The notes under the pieces were generated by a model, which was not told where the DNA came from, ran no database searches, and saw only the letters and a program-made list of their open reading frames with translations. 64,000 nt of DNA from Candidatus Parcubacteria bacterium (GTDB lineage: Bacteria > Patescibacteriota > Saccharimonadia > Saccharimonadales > UBA4665). A program made the translations under genes and the position numbers. Shown here piece by piece: positions 23,644 to 31,438 of this stretch. Numbering within the stretch: the stretch's first letter is position 1; every line of letters starts with the position of its first letter. The stretch lies in contig JAEYSX010000002.1 of the NCBI GenBank assembly GCA_023434325.1, forward strand, positions 222,230 through 286,229, given 5' to 3'.

Positions 23644-26262
23644 TTACTTTTTGCGGCGCGCAGCTTTTTTACGGGTACGCTCGGCTTTGCGTGCTTTTTT
23701 GCGAACAGTTGTTTGCTTTTTGACCGGGGTGTTCGTCTGGCCTGTTCCCGCATCAAAGTCGGCAGCGTCAAACTCGACCTCTGACTGGACGATTTTGTCG
23801 GCGTTACTGATAGAACCGCGTGCGGCGCGCGTCAGCTCGGTCTCGATAGGAGCCTCAAGCTGGTTTGCCGATACCGGCTCGGCGTGGAAGAGTATGCGGA
23901 CGACTTCATGGCGCAGTTCGGCCTGCATTTCGTCAAACAATACCTGAGCGCGGCGGCGGTACTCGACCAATGGGTCGCGCTGACCGACGCTCATCCAGTG
24001 AATCCCCTCTTTGAGGTGATCCATGTTCTCTAGGTGGCGCATCCAAAGGTTGTCCAAAATCTGCAAATAAATGTCGTGCTCTACCTTGCGCATAATCTCG
24101 CTTGTAAAAGCGGCTTCGCGGGCGTCATATAGCTCGCCGGCTTCTTTTACGAGCATGTCGCCAAAAGTGTCGGACGGCGTGTCAAACAAACGATCAAGCG
24201 CGGCGTCGTCCAGCGGGAAGACTTCGCGCACCATGGACTCAAACCGCTCGGTTAGCAAGTCTGGCGAGGCAGCCAATGCCTTCGCCTCTTCTTCGACAAA
24301 GATCTTAACGCGCTTGGAAATATCGTCGCTGCGCAAAATCTCTTTACGCATAGCGTAAATCGCCTTACGGTGGCGGTTCATCACATCGTCGTATTGTACG
24401 ACGTGCTTGCGGGTATCAAAGTGGAATCCTTCTACCTTCTTTTGTGCACCCTCGAGTGCTCGGCTGATCATACGGTTCTGGATTGGCGTCTCATCATCAA
24501 CACTCAAGCGGTTCATCAACTTAGCGATGCGGTCACCGCCAAAGATGCGCATCAGATCGTCCTCGGTACTTACAAAGAACTGTGTCGTACCCGGGTCACC
24601 CTGACGACCGGCACGGCCGCGCAGCTGGTTGTCGATACGGCGCGATTCGTGGCGCTCGGTACCGAGCACAAACAGTCCGCCAAGCTCTTTTACGTCTTCA
24701 CCCAGAACGATGTCGGTACCACGACCGGCGATGTTGGTCGCCAGTGTTACGGCGCCCTTCTGCCCTGCTCGGGCAACAATGGCCGCCTCTTTTTCGTTGT
24801 TCTTGGCGTTAAGCACCTCGTGCGGCACACCGGCTTTTGTCAACATGTGCGCCAGTTTCTCGTTCTTTTCGATCGAGGCGGTACCAAGCAGCACCGGCTG
24901 ACCCTTTTCGTGGAGCTGCTTTACTTCTTCGACGATGGCCTTAAACTTACCGGCCTCGTTTTTGTAAATGCGGTCGGTGCGGTCTTCGCGGACAATCTTA
25001 CGGTTAGACGGTACTTCTACTACGTCCAGCTTATAGATCTGGTGGAATTCTTCGGCCTCGGTCATAGCCGTACCGGTCATACCGGACAGCTTGTCGTACA
25101 AACGGAAGTAGTTTTGGAACGAGATAGTCGCCAGCGTCATGCTCTCTTGCTGAACCTCGACATTTTCTTTGGCCTCGATAGCCTGGTGCAGACCTTCGTT
25201 ATACCGCCTACCCTTGAGCAAACGCCCGGTAAATTCGTCTACGATGACGATCTCGCCCTCGTTGGTTACAACGTAGTCTTTGTCGCGCTTAAAGAGAGCC
25301 TGTGCACGCAGTGCTTGCTCGAGGTGGTAGATTGTACGAATGTTCTCGGTAGCGTACAGATTTTTGATACCGAGGATCTTCTCGATTTTGTCGATACCCT
25401 CGTCGTTGAGGATGACGGTTTTGCGCTTTTCGTCTACTTCGTAGTGCTTGTCGCGCTCTACCTGGCGGGCGATTTTTGCAAACTGCGAGTATGCTGTACC
25501 GCTGGTGACGCTTGGCGCCGAGATAATCAAAGGCGTTCGGGCTTCGTCAATAAGGATAGAGTCGGCCTCGTCCACGATGGCGTAGTTAAGCTCGCGCTGG
25601 CGCAGCTGGTCAACTTCGCGCACCATGTTATCGCGAAGGTAGTCAAAGCCGAATTCGTTGTTAGTACCGTAGGTAATGTCGGCGTTGTATGCCTCCTGGC
25701 GGGTTGCCGGGCGGAGGTGGCGGAATCGCTTATCCTCATGTTCGGTATTTGTAAATTCAGGGTCATATATAAATGAGCGGTCGGCAACAATAACACCAAC
25801 GCTCATTCCCAAAAAGTCATATACCTGCGCCATCCAGCCGGCGTCACGCTGCGCCAGATATTCGTTTACGGTTACTACGTGCGCACCCTTACCTGTCAAA
25901 GCGTTGAGGTACACCGGTAGCGTTGCCACCAATGTCTTACCTTCACCGGTTTTCATCTCGGCGACGCTTCCTTCGTGCAGCACCATGCCGCCAATCAGCT
26001 GCACGTCAAAGTGGCGCATGCCGAGCGTGCGGGTAGCCGCCTCGCGCATAACCGCAAAGGCATCGGGCAGGATTTTATCGAGTGTTTCGGTGGCCAGGCG
26101 CTTTTTGAGCACATCGGTCTGCGCCTTAAGCTTGGCGTCAGAAAGCTTCTCATACTTCTCGGCAAGCGCGTTGACTTCTTTTACTCTTTTGCGCAAACGT
26201 TTAATCGTCCGCGCCTGCGGATCCCCCAGCAGTTTTTTAACCAACAAATGATGAATCGCCAT
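23644..26262 (-). CDS. secA: Preprotein translocase ATPase SecA
   Basis: Motor of the Sec export pathway, at the cytoplasmic face of SecYEG. From the ATG at 26262 (MAIHHLLVKKLLGD, with GAGGGGAG at about 9 bases) the product is 872 residues. It has the Walker A MKTGEGKTLVA, the DEAD-type box IVDEADSILIDEARTPLI, and TNIAGRGTDIVLG with RGRAGRQGDPG. The C-terminus ends in a Lys/Arg-rich tail (TRKKAARRKK) and lacks the Cys-rich zinc-binding SecB/ribosome contact motif seen in many SecA proteins. Confidence 0.97.
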   Translation of the reverse strand: MAIHHLLVKKLLGDPQARTIKRLRKRVKEVNALAEKYEKLSDAKLKAQTDVLKKRLATETLDKILPDAFAVMREAATRTLGMRHFDVQLIGGMVLHEGSVAEMKTGEGKTLVATLPVYLNALTGKGAHVVTVNEYLAQRDAGWMAQVYDFLGMSVGVIVADRSFIYDPEFTNTEHEDKRFRHLRPATRQEAYNADITYGTNNEFGFDYLRDNMVREVDQLRQRELNYAIVDEADSILIDEARTPLIISAPSVTSGTAYSQFAKIARQVERDKHYEVDEKRKTVILNDEGIDKIEKILGIKNLYATENIRTIYHLEQALRAQALFKRDKDYVVTNEGEIVIVDEFTGRLLKGRRYNEGLHQAIEAKENVEVQQESMTLATISFQNYFRLYDKLSGMTGTAMTEAEEFHQIYKLDVVEVPSNRKIVREDRTDRIYKNEAGKFKAIVEEVKQLHEKGQPVLLGTASIEKNEKLAHMLTKAGVPHEVLNAKNNEKEAAIVARAGQKGAVTLATNIAGRGTDIVLGEDVKELGGLFVLGTERHESRRIDNQLRGRAGRQGDPGTTQFFVSTEDDLMRIFGGDRIAKLMNRLSVDDETPIQNRMISRALEGAQKKVEGFHFDTRKHVVQYDDVMNRHRKAIYAMRKEILRSDDISKRVKIFVEEEAKALAASPDLLTERFESMVREVFPLDDAALDRLFDTPSDTFGDMLVKEAGELYDAREAAFTSEIMRKVEHDIYLQILDNLWMRHLENMDHLKEGIHWMSVGQRDPLVEYRRRAQVLFDEMQAELRHEVVRILFHAEPVSANQLEAPIETELTRAARGSISNADKIVQSEVEFDAADFDAGTGQTNTPVKKQTTVRKKARKAERTRKKAARRKK

Positions 26263-26385
26263 CGGAAAAACTCCCCTCTTTAACAAGTCTTAGGCATTAC
26301 AAAACATTGTAGCGCGTTATGCCACTGAACGCGAGAGATTTTAGAGGTAATCCACCCCTTAGCCAAAAAACGATGCAATCTGTGG

Positions 26386-26745
26386 TTATGCTTGCCGCTT
26401 AAAGTGCCGCAACAAACGCTGATGCAGCTTGGGGTTAGCGTGCTTTTCTTTGTATTTGTGCAAGAGGTTCTTGAGCTTTTCTTCTACGATATCGACGGCC
26501 GCAAACATGTTAACGGTGGTCTCGCTGACCGTTAGTACCTCGCCAGGGAGATACAGCACGACTTCGCAGGTTCGTTGCTCTCTTGCCTTTACCCTGCCCT
26601 CTTTGAGTCTAACCTCGGCATGGGCGCTCTCGCGGGCGTGCCGCGGGATGTACTTTTCTAGGCCGCCAATTTTTTTGTTCACATATTTTTTGAGGTCGTC
26701 GCCCACGGTCATGTGAACCCCATTTATCTCGAGCTTTTTGATCAT
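26386..26745 (-). CDS. hpf: Ribosome hibernation-promoting factor, short form
   Basis: A 119-residue HPF/YfiA-fold protein that binds in the 30S decoding region and silences ribosomes under stress. It starts MIKKLEINGVHMTVGDDLKK and keeps the core pattern (ETTVNMFAAVDIVEEKLKNLLHKYK). The C-terminal dimerisation domain of long HPF is absent, and a basic tail follows. A strong AAAGGAGG stands 5 bases before the ATG. It lies between serS and secA on the same strand. Confidence 0.9.
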   Translation of the reverse strand: MIKKLEINGVHMTVGDDLKKYVNKKIGGLEKYIPRHARESAHAEVRLKEGRVKAREQRTCEVVLYLPGEVLTVSETTVNMFAAVDIVEEKLKNLLHKYKEKHANPKLHQRLLRHFKRQA

Positions 26746-26769
26746 GTAACCCTCCTTTTATGTTGAGCG

Positions 26770-28065
26770 TTAAATCTCGGCCTGGCCGCCCAAGAATGGA
26801 CGCAGCACTTCGGGCACCACGATTCGGCCATCGGCAGTCTGAAAATTCTCGATAATAGCGATCAACGGACGCTGCGAAAAGACTGTCGCGTCGTTGGTAT
26901 GCGCCAGCTCCATATTGCCGTTGGTTCGGCGTACGCGAGTGCGCATGCGGCGGGTCTGGTAGTCGGTAATGTAGTCGGCAGTATGTGTCTCGCGGTACTT
27001 GCCTTGCCCCGGCAGCCAACAATCGATATCTACGCCGGCGGCGTTGGGACCACCGATATCAGCAGTGCACTTTTGCAGTACACGGAACGGTACGCCCAGC
27101 TGCGTCATCAGATATTCCTGAATCGCAACCATAAATTTATGCTCGTCTAGACCGGTATCGGCCGTGGTAAAGCTTTCCATCTCGAGCTTGTCGAACTGAT
27201 GGAGACGGAATATGCCCTCGGTGTCCTTGCCGTACGTACCTGCCTCGCGGCGAAACGCCGTGGTGTAGCCAAGCAAACGGATTGGCAGCTGCGATTCGTT
27301 TATAACTTCGCCCAGATACATTGGCGCCATTACGTGTTCGGCACTGGCGTTGAGCCAGAGGTCATCATCGGCCAGGCGGTAGGTCTGCTCTTCTTTGTTG
27401 AGGCGCCCGGTGGCCTCGTACACCTCGGTTCGGGCAACCGCTGGCGGCATCACGGGAATAAAAGGTTTACTCGATACGTTCAGGTTGCTGTCGGCAATAA
27501 TCTGCTTGAGTAATTCTTCGTTCGTCAGGACGCTCATGCCGTATTGAACCAGTGCAAAATGTAAGCGCACAAGGTCGCCCTTTACGTATGCAAAGCGTGC
27601 ACCGGCAACTTTTACGGCGCGCTCTTTGTCAATCCAGTCGCGCTCTTGGGCGATTTCCCAGTGGTTTTTTGGCTCAAAATCAAACTGCGGCGGTTCGCCG
27701 ACTGTTTTGCTTACGACATTTTCGTCCTCGGAAGCGCCCACGGGAACATGATCGAGTGGCATATTGGGTACACTCTTTAGAAGCGTGAGGTACGACTCCT
27801 CGAGTGGTGCGATCTTTGCCTCGAGCTCTGCAAGCCGAACCTTAAGCTGTTTGCCCTGCTCGATCTGCTCGTCGCTTGGTCTACCCTGCTTTAATTGATC
27901 GGCCAATGTATTGCGCTCGGCACGAACCTGTTCGATCTCACCAAGCAAACCACGGCGCTCTGCGTCTACACGCAGCAGCGAATCTACATCAACATCGTAG
28001 CCTTTTTGGCGGATTTTCTCTTTTACGGTCTCGGGGTTGTCGCGGATAAATTGTATGTCTAGCAT
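26770..28065 (-). CDS. serS: Serine-tRNA ligase
   Basis: Class II synthetase that charges tRNA-Ser (and tRNA-Sec where present). The 431-residue protein starts MLDIQFIRDNPETVKE, has the N-terminal tRNA-binding helical hairpin (about 30-100), motif 2 in AFRREAGTYGKDTEGIFRLHQF and motif 3 in GNMELAHTNDATVFSQRPLIAI. GAGG is 8 bases before the ATG. A 20-codon Ser-rich ORF with its own extended -10 promoter lies 34 bases upstream, suggesting control by seryl-tRNA level. It is followed by hpf, secA and the M16 gene. Confidence 0.97.
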   Translation of the reverse strand: MLDIQFIRDNPETVKEKIRQKGYDVDVDSLLRVDAERRGLLGEIEQVRAERNTLADQLKQGRPSDEQIEQGKQLKVRLAELEAKIAPLEESYLTLLKSVPNMPLDHVPVGASEDENVVSKTVGEPPQFDFEPKNHWEIAQERDWIDKERAVKVAGARFAYVKGDLVRLHFALVQYGMSVLTNEELLKQIIADSNLNVSSKPFIPVMPPAVARTEVYEATGRLNKEEQTYRLADDDLWLNASAEHVMAPMYLGEVINESQLPIRLLGYTTAFRREAGTYGKDTEGIFRLHQFDKLEMESFTTADTGLDEHKFMVAIQEYLMTQLGVPFRVLQKCTADIGGPNAAGVDIDCWLPGQGKYRETHTADYITDYQTRRMRTRVRRTNGNMELAHTNDATVFSQRPLIAIIENFQTADGRIVVPEVLRPFLGGQAEI

Positions 28066-28099
28066 GTTCTCGTCCTCTTAGAAAAATAAATAAAGTAAA

Positions 28100-28162
28100 T
28101 TAACGCCCTAGACTGATATAGCGACTGGAGCGAAAACTGCGACTGGATGTACCGTTTGTCAT
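28100..28162 (-). CDS. Candidate serine-rich leader peptide upstream of serS
   Basis: A 20-residue ORF (MTNGTSSRSFRSS, then RYISLGR) ends 34 bases before serS. Six residues are Ser, at positions 6, 7, 9, 12, 13 and 17, using TCC and AGT codons. Its ATG is 7 bases after TATAAT, so it would be translated from the 5' end of the mRNA. The layout matches the Gly-rich ORF before glyS in length, promoter distance and gap. A nine-base direct repeat TCCAGTCGC makes part of the ORF. A T-rich stretch follows, but no clear terminator stem. Inferred role: ribosome slowing at Ser codons, when seryl-tRNA is short, raises serS expression. Confidence 0.6.
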   Translation of the reverse strand: MTNGTSSRSFRSSRYISLGR

Positions 28163-28169
28163 TACTTTT

Positions 28170-28178
28170 ATTATAACA
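28170..28178 (-). promoter_or_regulatory. Extended -10 promoter of the serS leader
   Basis: TGT followed by TATAAT on the minus strand (an extended -10, TGn), 7 bases before the leader ATG. No -35 is clear, as is usual for extended -10 promoters. Confidence 0.6.
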
Positions 28179-28215
28179 GATCTGACTTGCGTTTATTTTT
28201 TGCGCAGGGACCTGA

Positions 28216-28377
28216 CTACAGATTGATCGTACTTTCGATCTTGATCTGCGTTCCTTGTCCGTCTGCCTTGCGTTCTTGCTGCATGATGTACAGCATGCCT
28301 GCGATGAGAGCGGCGAGAATAATCAACACAAAAAGCGCCAACACAACGAGGCCGCGTTCTTTTTGGGTTGTATTCAT
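28216..28377 (-). CDS. Small single-pass membrane protein, 53 residues
   Basis: ATG at 28375-28377, TAG at 28216-28218. The product starts MNTTQKERGL, has one clear TM helix (VVLALFVLIILAALIAGMLY, about 11-30) and a polar tail ending in IKIESTINL. GAGGG stands 6 bases before the ATG. It begins 19 bases after the stop of the PD-(D/E)XK nuclease gene and is probably the last gene of the msrA-led row. Function unknown. Confidence 0.75.
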   Translation of the reverse strand: MNTTQKERGLVVLALFVLIILAALIAGMLYIMQQERKADGQGTQIKIESTINL

Positions 28378-28396
28378 CGTAACCCTCACTATACGC

Positions 28397-29176
28397 TTAT
28401 CGTTTTTTGGCTTGCAAGTGTCCGATGGTTAATTCGGTTCGCGCGCGGGCGTATGCGCAGTATTCACAGGGACCACCCATAATGCTTACGCCCATGCCCG
28501 GCATGTCGCCATCCATGCACTCTTTCATCTTTTGGATCGTTGGTTCGACCCAGCTGTCATCGCCCGTATAAGGGATAATTTTTGTCTTAAACTCTAGCCG
28601 GCCGTTAAATCCGTCCATGTCCATCCGGCCGTTGGTGTACACAAAGTAACCGGTCGAATTAACTGCAAAGCCGTTCTGACGCAGTAGCCACTGATAGACC
28701 TCCATCTGGCGCTTGTAGCTGATCTGCCAGCCGCTATCGATGCTCACATCTTTGTCCTTGGCTGTTGCCTTGTAGTCGACCACGATTAGCTCGGTGTTTT
28801 TGTTGACCCACACGTCATCCACGGCTCCAAAAACCATCAGATTGGTCGGTTTGTGTAAATATTGCACACCTACAAACGTCTCACGCCACTTGTCCAAATC
28901 GTCGTGTGTAAATGGTACTGCAGGAACATCGTACTCTACCATTAACGGGTGTGGTACGCCCTGTTTGCGATACACGTCAAACTCTTTTTTAAACAACTCG
29001 TCGATTGCTTTATTGATGTTAAACGGCGGGCCGTCCGGCCGCTTAATTTTGAGCCGCACATCCAACCAAAAACATCGCGGGCACTGCATAAAGAGCTCGA
29101 TCTTGCTTCGACTCACCTTAAACGGTGCTTTCTGACCCAACCGGTATGGTTGGCTACGTTCCCTCCAGTAATTCAT
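28397..29176 (-). CDS. PD-(D/E)XK nuclease with probable Fe-S cluster (Cas4/RecB-like)
   Basis: A 259-residue nuclease of the RecB/Cas4 type. The core residues are visible: D120-D121 in FGAVDDVWV, D134-Y-K136 in VVDYKATAK, and Q157...Y161 in RQMEVYQWLL. Two Cys pairs flank the domain (C32-P-R-C35 and C237-E-Y-C240), the arrangement that holds a 4Fe-4S cluster in Cas4 and AddB. There is no CRISPR array or cas gene nearby, so it is likely a DNA repair nuclease. A TACAAT box lies 10 bases before the start. It follows the HAD gene by 26 bases. Confidence 0.85.
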   Translation of the reverse strand: MNYWRERSQPYRLGQKAPFKVSRSKIELFMQCPRCFWLDVRLKIKRPDGPPFNINKAIDELFKKEFDVYRKQGVPHPLMVEYDVPAVPFTHDDLDKWRETFVGVQYLHKPTNLMVFGAVDDVWVNKNTELIVVDYKATAKDKDVSIDSGWQISYKRQMEVYQWLLRQNGFAVNSTGYFVYTNGRMDMDGFNGRLEFKTKIIPYTGDDSWVEPTIQKMKECMDGDMPGMGVSIMGGPCEYCAYARARTELTIGHLQAKKR

Positions 29177-29202
29177 GGTAACGTCTATTGTAGCAGCTTT
29201 CG

Positions 29203-29826
29203 CTAGCGAGAAGCGACCGCGCCCAACAACATCTCTGGGGTGTCGACCAAGATATCCGGCTCGGCCATCTCAAGCGACATGCGATTGTTATAACCCCACG
29301 TCACACTAATGGGACGAATGCCGGCGCGCCTGGCAGCCTCGATATCACGCACTTCGTCGCCAACGTAATAGCAATCCTGAGGATTGAGCATTTCTTTGCG
29401 CATCGTCTTTTTGATAGCTGCAGCTTTGGTGAATATACCCTGGTCGCCCCAAACACCATCAAAATATTGCTCCAAATTATGGGTACGCAAAAACACTCTG
29501 ATGTTTTTAGTACTGTTGCTACTCAGAACATATAGTTTATGTCCGTCGTCATGTAGTGCCTTTAACACCTCGTCCATGCCGGCAAAAGTCTGCACCTCAT
29601 GGATATGCAGCGTAATCTCCTTGCGCCCCTGGTACAAAAGCCTCGGCAAGCGCCACCACGACACCCCAAGCACTTTTACAACCTCTCGGGCAGATAGCCC
29701 GCGCAGCCGTTCGACTTCTGCGTCGTCGGTAACCCTTCCGGGAGGTGCAAGCTTGCGAAAAACCCCTACCGCCAAGTAGAAGGTATCCGCAAGCGTTCCG
29801 TCAAAATCAAAGAGTATGTTGGCCAT
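29203..29826 (-). CDS. HAD-superfamily hydrolase, phosphoglycolate-phosphatase-like
   Basis: A 207-residue HAD phosphatase with the nucleophile motif DFDGTLADT (7-15), motif II VLSSNST, and motif IV VGDEVRDIEAARRAG. A helical cap is inserted after the first motif, as in the Gph/PGP class. The substrate is not known. The start is two bases after the stop of the heliorhodopsin-like gene, which indicates co-translation. Confidence 0.9.
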   Translation of the reverse strand: MANILFDFDGTLADTFYLAVGVFRKLAPPGRVTDDAEVERLRGLSAREVVKVLGVSWWRLPRLLYQGRKEITLHIHEVQTFAGMDEVLKALHDDGHKLYVLSSNSTKNIRVFLRTHNLEQYFDGVWGDQGIFTKAAAIKKTMRKEMLNPQDCYYVGDEVRDIEAARRAGIRPISVTWGYNNRMSLEMAEPDILVDTPEMLLGAVASR

Positions 29827-29828
29827 CG

Positions 29829-30746
29829 TTACGGCTGCAGCGCTCCAACAAAGATCTGTAGCGCCAACACGAGTACCGCACTAAAGCCCAATAGCATAAA
29901 CGCCCGCTCGGCATACATCGAATCCGCCCATTTGCCTCGTTGCAAAACGCGGAAGTACGTAGCCATGATAAACGCCACAAACCACAAGGTTAACGCTGCA
30001 TACACAAAGTAAAGATACGAAGGAATCGCACCGTTATACTTAAGTGCGCCACCGATGTTAAGGACAAGACCCAGCCACGGCAAAGCCAGCCCCGAAACCG
30101 CCCCAGCCGCCAACAACCGCCGCAAACGGCGACCCGGGCCAAGCAGCTCGAGTGCGGCCGCAAACACACCAGCCAGCACCACGGACCCAAACACCAAGAG
30201 TAACGTCGCAAGGTCGCTTACACCGCCCAACATGGCCGTCACCGAAGCAGCAACACCGCCAGCCAAGCCTAACCCTGCCCAGCGCAGTTTATTAACACCG
30301 CGGTCCAGCCACGCCTCGTACCGCCTGCGCCACACAGTCGCAGCCATCAAGTACATTCCCGACGCTATGGTCAAAAAAGCGGCAACCAACCACGACACAC
30401 GCACATCCGCTAAATGGCGTGTCGCAGAAGCGAACACCTCGCTACCACCCGCCGCTTCGGTCGCCAAAGCGTCCTTGGCCAAATACTGCGTAGTAAGCGG
30501 CGTCGTAGACGAATCGCCGATCAACACCACTGCGCCCGCCAAAAGCAGTAGCACTATCCCTAAACGAATATTCCACAAACGAAGCGATCGCTTGTCCCCG
30601 GTATCGGCGGTCAGCGTTGGAGGATTGTGGACTGCCGCGCTCTTGTCGCTGGGTTGATTCGCCCCAGTTGTTACGCCGCTATCCTGCGCGCGCTTTGATG
30701 TTTTTGATTTTTTGGATGGTGCCTTAGTGGCAGTTTTTGTTGTCAT
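29829..30746 (-). CDS. Heliorhodopsin-family protein lacking the retinal lysine
   Basis: A 305-residue protein with a Lys/Ser-rich cytosolic tail (1-52) and seven membrane segments. By memory of HeR-48C12 and TaHeR it aligns along its length: TPLTTQYL (82-89), LADVRVSWLVAAFL (112-125), KLRWAGLGLAGGV (153-165), GVSDLATLLLVFG (175-187), VSGLALPWLGLVL (217-229), IPSYLYF (241-247), RGKWADSMYAERAF (270-283) and ALQIFVGALQP (295-305). The Schiff-base Lys of TM7 falls at V291, and no Lys is in TM7. The counterion Glu of TM3 falls at G158, and the His residues near the retinal are also replaced. So it should not bind retinal covalently. It lies between msrA and a HAD gene; heliorhodopsin genes are reported near oxidative-stress genes. 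A TATAGT box 6 bases before the ATG suggests a leaderless start. Confidence 0.82.
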   Translation of the reverse strand: MTTKTATKAPSKKSKTSKRAQDSGVTTGANQPSDKSAAVHNPPTLTADTGDKRSLRLWNIRLGIVLLLLAGAVVLIGDSSTTPLTTQYLAKDALATEAAGGSEVFASATRHLADVRVSWLVAAFLTIASGMYLMAATVWRRRYEAWLDRGVNKLRWAGLGLAGGVAASVTAMLGGVSDLATLLLVFGSVVLAGVFAAALELLGPGRRLRRLLAAGAVSGLALPWLGLVLNIGGALKYNGAIPSYLYFVYAALTLWFVAFIMATYFRVLQRGKWADSMYAERAFMLLGFSAVLVLALQIFVGALQP

Positions 30747-30752
30747 ACAAAA

Positions 30753-30758
30753 ACTATA
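30753..30758 (-). promoter_or_regulatory. -10 box, leaderless start of the heliorhodopsin-like gene
   Basis: TATAGT on the minus strand, 6 bases before the ATG at 30746. It would allow expression apart from msrA. Confidence 0.45.
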
Positions 30759-30791
30759 CCATTTTAGTCACCTTGCGCATACGCCAAAGAT

Positions 30792-31280
30792 CTACGTAAC
30801 CGGGGCGTACGCAACGTGACACATGCCCATGCCGGTACGTTCGGTAAACTTTTGATGATACGGCTCGGCTTCGTAAAAAACACTGGCGGGCTCGATTTGC
30901 GTCACCACCGGCTTGTCCTTGTCTTTTTGCACTTTGTTGCGTGTCTGAATCGCATCTTTGCGCTGTTCTTGGTCAAAGTAAAAGATAGCCGATCTGTAGT
31001 TGTCGCCGATGTCCGCTCCCTGGCGATTGAGTTGCGTGGGGTCGTGCATCCGAAAAAACTGTTTGAGCAAGGTCTGGTAGCTCACGACTTTTGGGTCAAA
31101 TTCGATAAGCAAAGCCTCGGCGTGACCTGTCGTATGCGTCACGACATCGTCGTACGTTGGGTTTTGGGTATGACCACCCGTATACCCAACCGTCGTCTTG
31201 CGCACGCCCGGAACCTGGTCAAAGTAATACTGCACTCCCCAAAAGCATCCCGCCGCAAATAAAGCTTTTTCCACCTTCAT
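30792..31280 (-). CDS. msrA: Peptide-methionine (S)-S-oxide reductase MsrA
   Basis: Repairs oxidised methionine in proteins, using thioredoxin. The active Cys is in AAGCFWG (Cys12 from the chosen start), with GYTGGHTQNPTYDDVVTHTTGHAE and PTQLNRQGADIGDNYRS as family blocks. I chose the ATG at 31280 (MKVEKALF), giving 162 residues, because TATAAT stands 6 bases upstream; an ATG 15 bases earlier would overlap that box. It is first in the row msrA, heliorhodopsin-like, HAD, nuclease, small membrane protein, and is divergent from a TrmB-type regulator. Confidence 0.96.
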   Translation of the reverse strand: MKVEKALFAAGCFWGVQYYFDQVPGVRKTTVGYTGGHTQNPTYDDVVTHTTGHAEALLIEFDPKVVSYQTLLKQFFRMHDPTQLNRQGADIGDNYRSAIFYFDQEQRKDAIQTRNKVQKDKDKPVVTQIEPASVFYEAEPYHQKFTERTGMGMCHVAYAPVT

Positions 31281-31286
31281 ACTCGA

Positions 31287-31292
31287 ATTATA
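31287..31292 (-). promoter_or_regulatory. -10 box, leaderless start of msrA
   Basis: TATAAT on the minus strand, 6 bases before the ATG at 31280. Confidence 0.6.
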
Positions 31293-31348
31293 CAACCATA
31301 ACCACTACTCGCCCTATAACAAAACTCATAACCCCTTATGTAGCGGCA

Positions 31349-31366
31349 TGTGCATTTGATTGCACA
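31349..31366. promoter_or_regulatory. Operator candidate 1 in the msrA/trmB intergenic region
   Basis: TGTGCA-N6-TGCACA, a perfect inverted repeat. The same arms recur in operator 2 at 31404-31422, with 37 bases between the two sites. Confidence 0.55.
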
Positions 31367-31403
31367 AGTATCTTGCGAGCTGTGGTATCTGTGTGTACAA
31401 GTG

Positions 31404-31432
31404 TTGTGCAAAAACTGCACAACTAGTACAAT
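31404..31432 (+). promoter_or_regulatory. Promoter of the TrmB-type gene with overlapping operator 2
   Basis: -35 TTGTGC (31404-31409), 17-base spacer, -10 TACAAT (31427-31432), then 6 bases to the ATG, so the transcript should be leaderless. TTGTGCA-N5-TGCACAA (31404-31422) is a perfect palindrome covering the -35 and most of the spacer, where a bound repressor would block RNA polymerase. Autoregulation by the TrmB-type protein is the simplest reading. Confidence 0.65.
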
Positions 31433-31438
31433 GCGTCT

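Noticed and set aside
24370..25776. 468-codon plus-strand open frame opposite secA
   Set aside because: Antisense shadow of the secA coding sequence; the product lacks any domain and is Val/Leu/Cys-biased as expected for a mirrored frame.
28397..29176. Cas4 as part of a CRISPR system
   Set aside because: No repeat array or other cas gene nearby; the neighbours are msrA, HAD and serS.
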